NCBI GenBank assembly: GCA_036721855.1
Contig: DAIMKF010000006.1
Coordinates: 17,665 to 81,664 of the forward strand
Direction: 5' to 3'
DNA length: 64,000 bases
From: JAHDNZ01 sp036721855
GTDB lineage: Bacteria > Bacillota > DTU065
Of this stretch, positions 60,190-64,000 are shown in pieces. Position 1 is the stretch's first letter; each line of letters starts with the position of its first letter. Made by a program: the position numbers and the translations under genes. A model generated the notes under the pieces. The model was not told where the DNA came from, did not search any database, and saw only the letters and a program-made list of their open reading frames with translations.

Positions 60190-61310
60190 GAGATGACTCA
60201 TTGACGGCACTTTTAATTCTTGTTGCCTTGTTAACTTTAATTCAGCCTAAAAAACAACTTAAAAAAAGGTCAAGTCGAAGAATCCTTCTTGCCGATGATG
60301 AACAAACAATGGAAAGCTGCTGTGGCCAGGCTGATTCTTTTGGAATAAAAATAATTAAACAACTACCGTTTATAAGTGGCATGGTTTGCGAAATGGAAGA
60401 AGGTCAAGATCAAAAACTTCTTACACTAAACCAATCTCTTAGAATTGAAGATGATGCTAAAGTTTATATAGTTGAAGAAAATTTTTTTGCTACAGCTATA
60501 CCAACAGATACAATTTCCCTTACAGGTGCACCTTCTTTATGGCCTAAAACCAAGGGTCAGGGTATATCTGTCGCCATCATTGATACAGGGATTGCCGAGC
60601 ACCCAGACTTAAATATTAAAGGTGGTATCTCTACCTTAGGTGATGTATTTACAGATGACTTTTTTGATGATAACGGACATGGTACACATGTCGCAGGTAT
60701 TGTCGGAGCAAATGGTGGTACAAGAGGCCTCTTGGGTATGGCTCCTGAGGTTGACCTTTATGCAGTTAAAGCTTTAGATAAAAATGGCAGTGGTTATGTA
60801 TCCGATATTATTGAAGGAATAGCCTGGGCAGTTGAGCAAAATGTCGCTCTGGCTAATTTAAGTTTAGGAACTGCAGAAACAAGTGAAGCTTTACACAGAG
60901 CTGTAAGAAAAGCTTATCTTTCATCAACTATACTTGTTGCTGCAGCTGGTAACACCGGAATGACAGAAAACCCCGAAATATTATATCCTGCTAAATACCC
61001 TGAAGTCTTAAGCGTAGGCTCGGTAAATAATAACGAAGTCTTCTCAAGATTTTCCTCCTATGGTCCGGAATTAGATATTTTAGCTTATGGTGAAAATATT
61101 CTTTCTACGTTTTTAGGTAAAAGTTACCGCCGGGAAAGTGGAACTTCGATGGCTGCTCCTCAAATTAGTGGAGCCCTAGCTTTACTTATTGGACTTGGAT
61201 ACAGAAAAAAAGATGCCATTCGAGTTCTCTTAAAAAATGCCAAACGTCTTTCTCTCCCTGTAGAAAAACAAGGCCGGGGTCTTTTGTCTCTAGATGTATT
61301 GGCAAACTAA
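60186..61310 (+). CDS. subtilisin-like S8 serine protease
   Basis: The 374-residue protein has the S8 catalytic triad: aspartate in VAIIDTGIAEHPDL, histidine in NGHGTHVAGIVG and serine in GTSMAAPQISGALALL. An oxyanion-type AAGNTG is also present. The N-terminus carries only a short hydrophobic stretch (about 6-19, LTALLILVALLTLI) with a basic end, which could be a signal anchor rather than a cleavable signal peptide. Residues about 30-110 look like a small inhibitory prodomain (RRILLADDEQTMESCCGQADSFGIKII). The site, membrane or cytoplasm, is not certain. It is coupled to the 78-residue gene upstream and followed by a terminator. Confidence 0.9.
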   Translation: MRDDSLTALLILVALLTLIQPKKQLKKRSSRRILLADDEQTMESCCGQADSFGIKIIKQLPFISGMVCEMEEGQDQKLLTLNQSLRIEDDAKVYIVEENFFATAIPTDTISLTGAPSLWPKTKGQGISVAIIDTGIAEHPDLNIKGGISTLGDVFTDDFFDDNGHGTHVAGIVGANGGTRGLLGMAPEVDLYAVKALDKNGSGYVSDIIEGIAWAVEQNVALANLSLGTAETSEALHRAVRKAYLSSTILVAAAGNTGMTENPEILYPAKYPEVLSVGSVNNNEVFSRFSSYGPELDILAYGENILSTFLGKSYRRESGTSMAAPQISGALALLIGLGYRKKDAIRVLLKNAKRLSLPVEKQGRGLLSLDVLAN

Positions 61311-61325
61311 TATTAAAAGCCAGCA

Positions 61326-61361
61326 GGGTTTCTAGATTAAAAATTTTAGAAACCCTTTTTT
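61326..61361 (+). terminator. rho-independent terminator after the subtilase
   Basis: Stem GGGTTTCTA/TAGAAACCC with a 12-base AT-rich loop, then six T on the plus strand. Confidence 0.9.
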
Positions 61362-61378
61362 GTTTCTAAATTAAGATG

Positions 61379-61627
61379 ACCAATGGATATTGCATAGATA
61401 TCCGCGATCTGTTGGTAGAGATTGCGTTGCTGGAACGAATATCTCGAATGCGTTGCAAAAGTCGCGGAAATAAAGCCCGCCATCTTGTTTGAGGCGTTCA
61501 TCGTCTAGCGTGATGCCCTTTCGAATGTATTTATTCAGGCATCTTGTAGCCCACTGGGGAAATTAGGTACCTCTTAAAGACTTCACGCGATAGCCAACGG
61601 AAATAATAACGTAGGTTGTAGTAGTCA
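61379..61627 (-). pseudogene. broken RhuM-family gene fragment
   Basis: On the minus strand one frame reads TYVIISVGYRVKSLRGT, then a TAA stop (61565-61563) where RhuM proteins have glutamine, then FPQWATRCLNKYIRKGITLDDERLKQDGG in the same frame. The homology goes on in other frames as RLLQRIRDIRSS and NLYQQIADIYAISI. These match the RhuM family (VGYRVNSxRGTQFRxWATxxL...DDERLK...LLERIRDIRSSERxFYQxxxDIYATSIDYD). At least one nonsense codon and two frameshifts are present, and both ends are missing. RhuM genes occur on mobile islands; their biochemical function is not firmly established. Confidence 0.75.
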
Positions 61628-61654
61628 GGTCTAAATATAACTTCATTGGCCCGG

Positions 61655-61785
61655 TTTATCCATCATGGTATGAGCCAAAACGATACCTGTGGCCAATCCT
61701 TGACTTTAGAGGTATTCAAAGCCTTCCGCGGTTTATGTAGCTGATATCACTTTTTACAACCTGGAAAGGCTTACTAGCCTGCAGC
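61655..61785 (-). pseudogene. IS3-family orfB fragment
   Basis: The minus strand gives SKPFQVVKSDISYINRG, with D-I-S-Y-I matching the D-I-T-Y-I catalytic-aspartate segment of IS3 transposase orfB, then GFEYL in-frame elsewhere and VLAHTMMDKP. Stops and frameshifts break it, and most of orfB is missing between this segment and orfA upstream. It is probably part of the same degraded element. Confidence 0.55.
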
Positions 61786-62048
61786 TCAAACCGCCGTTTT
61801 TCTTAACGTTTCGTTCTCCATTTTCAATTCTGCGTTTTCAAGTTGGAGTTGCCAAAGGGTTTCCTACTGCTCCACCATCTTGGTCTTAACCTTGCTCGGT
61901 GTAGACCTTCCTCCGCCTAAAATTAGGTTGGGGATAACCCCAAAGTCGTCTGTGAAAGCCTTGATTGTTTTCGATTGGCATTGCTGAGTTTCACTGCATC
62001 CTTACGAAATTCTTCATCATATTGTTGCCAGATCTTGGAGATGATCAT
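61786..62048 (-). mobile_element. IS3-family orfA remnant
   Basis: From ATG 62048 the minus strand reads MISKIWQQYDEEFRKDAVKL, the start of an IS3 orfA helix-turn-helix transposase subunit (FRKDAVKLS). A frameshift follows and continues as IKAFTDDFGVIPN in another frame, with a TAG, and then LQLENAELKMENETLRKTAV, the leucine-zipper tail of orfA. So the reading frame is lost at least twice. Inverted repeats at the ends of the element were not identified. Confidence 0.72.
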
Positions 62049-62188
62049 TCTCCTTGCCTCATACAATTATCTTGTCATCATGTCCGGAATTGTAACATAA
62101 ACCCATTCCGGGCTACATCGCGGAAGCCTTCATTCATCCATCTTGATCTTGATGCTGAGCCACTGGATGAACCGTTTTAAAGACTCAT

Positions 62189-62213
62189 AACCATTCGGGT
62201 TTCCCGGATGGTT
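62189..62213. repeat. hairpin near the IS3 remnant
   Basis: AACCAT.CGGG/CCCG.ATGGTT with a TTT loop; on the plus strand TCCTTTTTT follows, so it may be an old terminator or part of the element. The 62214-62628 interval that follows shows no recognisable gene. Confidence 0.5.
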
Positions 62214-62628
62214 TCCTTTTTTATTTTGCATTCTGCTTAATTTGAGAAGAATCCTCTCAGATAAAGAATTTGAGGAAGAATCCCACTTAAAGGATCAACT
62301 TCTGCTCCTTCAGCCCGAGAATCATAAGTCAATTTAGTGTGTAACTTTACAATTAGCATAACTACGAAAAGATGCTCCCACGTGATACCAACCAAAAACT
62401 TTGGTAATAGAGGGTTTCACGCCATTATTCACGAACAAATTTAATTAAAAGTTAATTGCGGTTTAAAGGGGGTTATGCTGTCGGACGAAAAACTGTTACA
62501 AGGACACCTCTCCAAAAGCGGTTTACGGTCATTAGTTCTGTCGAGAATAAAATAAGGGCAGAGTTTTTTTACAGTCCTATTATGTACAAGAGGTTTCTGG
62601 AGGGTCTGGACTGTAGACAAGATTAGTT

Positions 62629-62977
62629 ATGTGCGACGCAGATCAAAAGTTAGATCTTGAGCAGATTCCCGATGAGAAGAAGGTTGTGGTACAAAAAGAT
62701 GGTAAGCACATTAAAAGCTTCATGTTTAAGACAGTATTTCAAGCGACCATTATCTATAAAGGGAAAAATGAGGCTGGCAAAACAATTAAAAATTCTCGTG
62801 TTTAGCATCTGAAAAAACCAATTTGCCGGCACCTTTAACTTGGTGATAGACAACGAAAACAGGAGCTTTCCAAGCATTTATGCCATAAAACAATTTATGG
62901 CACAAAATAACGGGAGATATACACTTAATGAAAATTGGAGTGTTGATTGTGAGGGAAATGCTTTTGTTGGATCTTGA
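62629..62977 (+). pseudogene. unidentified broken ORF before the exonuclease gene
   Basis: Two open segments in different frames look coding. The first, ATG 62629 to TAG 62805, gives 58 residues with EQIPDEKKVVVQKDGKHIK. The second, 62813 to TGA 62977, gives FAGTFNLVIDNENRSFPSIY and later NWSVDCEGNAFVGS. Their join carries a stop and a shift, suggesting one gene broken by a frameshift. I do not recognise the family. Its end overlaps the start of the exonuclease frame. Confidence 0.4.
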
Positions 62978-63791
62978 GACGCAATGTTATCCGGTGGAGT
63001 CAGGTATATATGAGGTGGCCTGCGTAGTTGTGCGAGATTATGAGATAGTGGATCAGTTGTATTTGGGAAAGGAGATAGACGGATATCTAGGAGATAAGCG
63101 GTGGGGCTATGGGTTTTATGATATTAGCGAAGACGAAGAATCAATAGCTCAATTTAGAGATTTCATCTTACGGCATCCGTACCCCATTGTAGCACATAAT
63201 TGTGGTTTCGATAAAAAATTTCTTTTGTACTATAACTGGATTGAAAATGATTATCCTTTCTATTGTTCGATAAGGGCTATTCGTAGAGCGGTGCCTTCTT
63301 TGGACAGTTATGCTTTGGATAAATTGGTTTCTTTTTATAAAATAGCAAGAACAACTGAACATAGGGCTCTGGATGATACTTTACACCTTTACGAACTCCT
63401 TAAATTGATCAAACCGGAAACATGGTTAAAAGTTGGGGTTAAAGATTACAAGAGGAGAAAATCCCAAAGTAAACCCAAGACAGCAAGATCACTTGCTGAG
63501 ATAGATCTTCCCATTCCAACGACTGATATTTTAGCTGGAGAAAAAATATGTTTCACCGGTAAAAGTGATTACCCCAGATATACCATGCAGGAGATAGCTA
63601 TTAAGAACGGAGCTGAAATAAGTAGGAGTGTGACTTCCACTACAACATTATTAGTAGTTGGCATAGAAGCGGGGAGTAAATTGGACAAGGCTTTAGCTAA
63701 CGACATACTAATTGTTTCCGACGAAGAGTTTATGGGAATGCTAGACTTGAGAGGCCTGGAGGACGAAAGTACAACGACTTCCAAGGAGTGA
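62928..63791 (+). CDS. DEDDh exonuclease with C-terminal BRCT domain
   Basis: The 287-residue protein has a DnaQ-type 3'-5' exonuclease domain (about 11-165): LLLDLETQ (first DE pair), VAHNCGFDKKFLLYYN with the second aspartate, and TEHRALDDTLHLYELLK with the histidine and final aspartate (DEDDh). A linker of about 30 basic residues (KRRKSQSKPKTARS) leads to a BRCT domain (about 205-275): ILAGEKICFTGKSDY, MQEIAIKNGAEISRSVTSTTTLLVVG and SKLDKALANDILIVSDEEFMGML. The start is uncertain: ATG 62928 or ATG 62958, which gives the usual LLLDLE start. Codon use is richer in G-ending codons than in neighbours. The partner or pathway is unknown; DNA repair or defence are both possible. Confidence 0.82.
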   Translation: MKIGVLIVREMLLLDLETQCYPVESGIYEVACVVVRDYEIVDQLYLGKEIDGYLGDKRWGYGFYDISEDEESIAQFRDFILRHPYPIVAHNCGFDKKFLLYYNWIENDYPFYCSIRAIRRAVPSLDSYALDKLVSFYKIARTTEHRALDDTLHLYELLKLIKPETWLKVGVKDYKRRKSQSKPKTARSLAEIDLPIPTTDILAGEKICFTGKSDYPRYTMQEIAIKNGAEISRSVTSTTTLLVVGIEAGSKLDKALANDILIVSDEEFMGMLDLRGLEDESTTTSKE

Positions 63792-63917
63792 GATATTGGT
63801 AGATCCAGCAACAGGAAGCACTATCCGTACGTTGGATGGCGTTTTCTTTTGCGAATTTCGTTCCATAAAATGGCTGATGGGCAGTTGATAGGCAACTTGC
63901 TCCGCAAAATAAACAAA

Positions 63918-63936
63918 ACCCCAGCTAGACTGGGGT
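63918..63936 (-). terminator. terminator after the tRNA gene
   Basis: Stem ACCCCAG/CTGGGGT with a five-base loop; on the minus strand TTTTGTTTATTTT follows. It lies 12 bases past the tRNA 3' end and may work in both directions. Confidence 0.75.
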
Positions 63937-63947
63937 GATTTTTCGTA

Positions 63948-64000
63948 TGGTGCCGAAGGCGGGATTTGAACCCGCATGAGGAAATCCTCACTGCGCCCTG
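63948..64000 (-). tRNA. tRNA-Leu, 3' part, rest beyond window edge
   Basis: Reading the minus strand the gene ends in CTTCGGC, A, CCA; the T arm is GCGGG TTCAAAT CCCGC with a normal T loop, and a long variable arm (TGAGGATTTCCTCA) identifies a class II tRNA. The acceptor end GCCGAAG/CTTCGGC with discriminator A is typical of tRNA-Leu; the anticodon lies beyond the edge. CCA is encoded. Confidence 0.85.

Noticed and set aside
1..64000. CRISPR array
   Set aside because: No series of regularly spaced direct repeats was seen.
1..64000. rRNA genes or a replication origin
   Set aside because: No 16S/23S-like sequence, DnaA-box cluster or dnaA/dnaN neighbours are present.

Overview
The window looks like a chromosomal segment from an endospore-forming Firmicute that has an outer membrane (a diderm Firmicute). 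LPS genes (lpxC, fabZ, lpxA, lpxI, lpxB, lpxD), an Lpt export set, BamA, TamB, Skp/OmpH proteins, an SLH-domain envelope tether and flagellar P- and L-ring genes (flgI, flgH) sit beside spoIIID and a SpoIIQ-like gene. Base composition is AT-rich by eye and GTG/TTG starts behind strong Shine-Dalgarno sequences are frequent. Halanaerobiales, Negativicutes and Limnochordia-like clades fit; I cannot choose between them from sequence alone.

Layout. 0-3 kb: a truncated secreted protein, a YqgF/RuvX-like nuclease, an SLH/coiled-coil/C-terminal-helix protein and a small SLH-like secreted protein, all on the minus strand. 3-36 kb: one long outer-membrane biogenesis block, also minus, read from right to left: an S55 (SpoIVB-type) peptidase, tamB, bamA-ompH, a long coiled-coil protein, lpxD and two small beta-barrels, lptG-lptD-lptC-lptA plus a class III aminotransferase, an unusual permease/ATPase pair, then lpxC-fabZ-lpxA-lpxI-lpxB-(LpxB-like)-msbA-(LpxB-related)-lptB-lptF-DUF3084. 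Terminator-like hairpins separate these units. 37-42 kb: flagellar flgF/flgG-flgA-flgH-flgI-flgJ preceded by spoIIID and a SpoIIQ-like gene. 42.7-57 kb: housekeeping genes in an order broadly like other Firmicutes (DUF1385, prfA, prmC, tsaC, a ywlE-rpiB fusion, upp, dCMP deaminase, wecA/tagO, wecB/mnaA; hflX, coaX, an ECF S component, a GH-like protein).

Transcription switches direction near 56.7-57.3 kb. The plus strand then carries glyS, trxA, a 78-residue ORF coupled to a subtilase, and finally a DnaQ-like exonuclease with a BRCT domain; one P-loop gene lies opposite. From 61.3 to 62.9 kb the DNA is a graveyard: IS3-family orfA/orfB remnants, a broken RhuM-family gene and an unidentified broken ORF, next to a partial tRNA-Leu at the right edge. 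The space before glyS holds the remains of a free methionine-(R)-sulfoxide reductase gene with stops and frameshifts. The lpx/lpt/msbA products would make and export lipid A/LPS, Bam/Tam/Skp would insert barrel proteins including LptD, and the SLH protein would hold the outer membrane to the wall.

All identifications come from motif recognition by eye; no database search was run.
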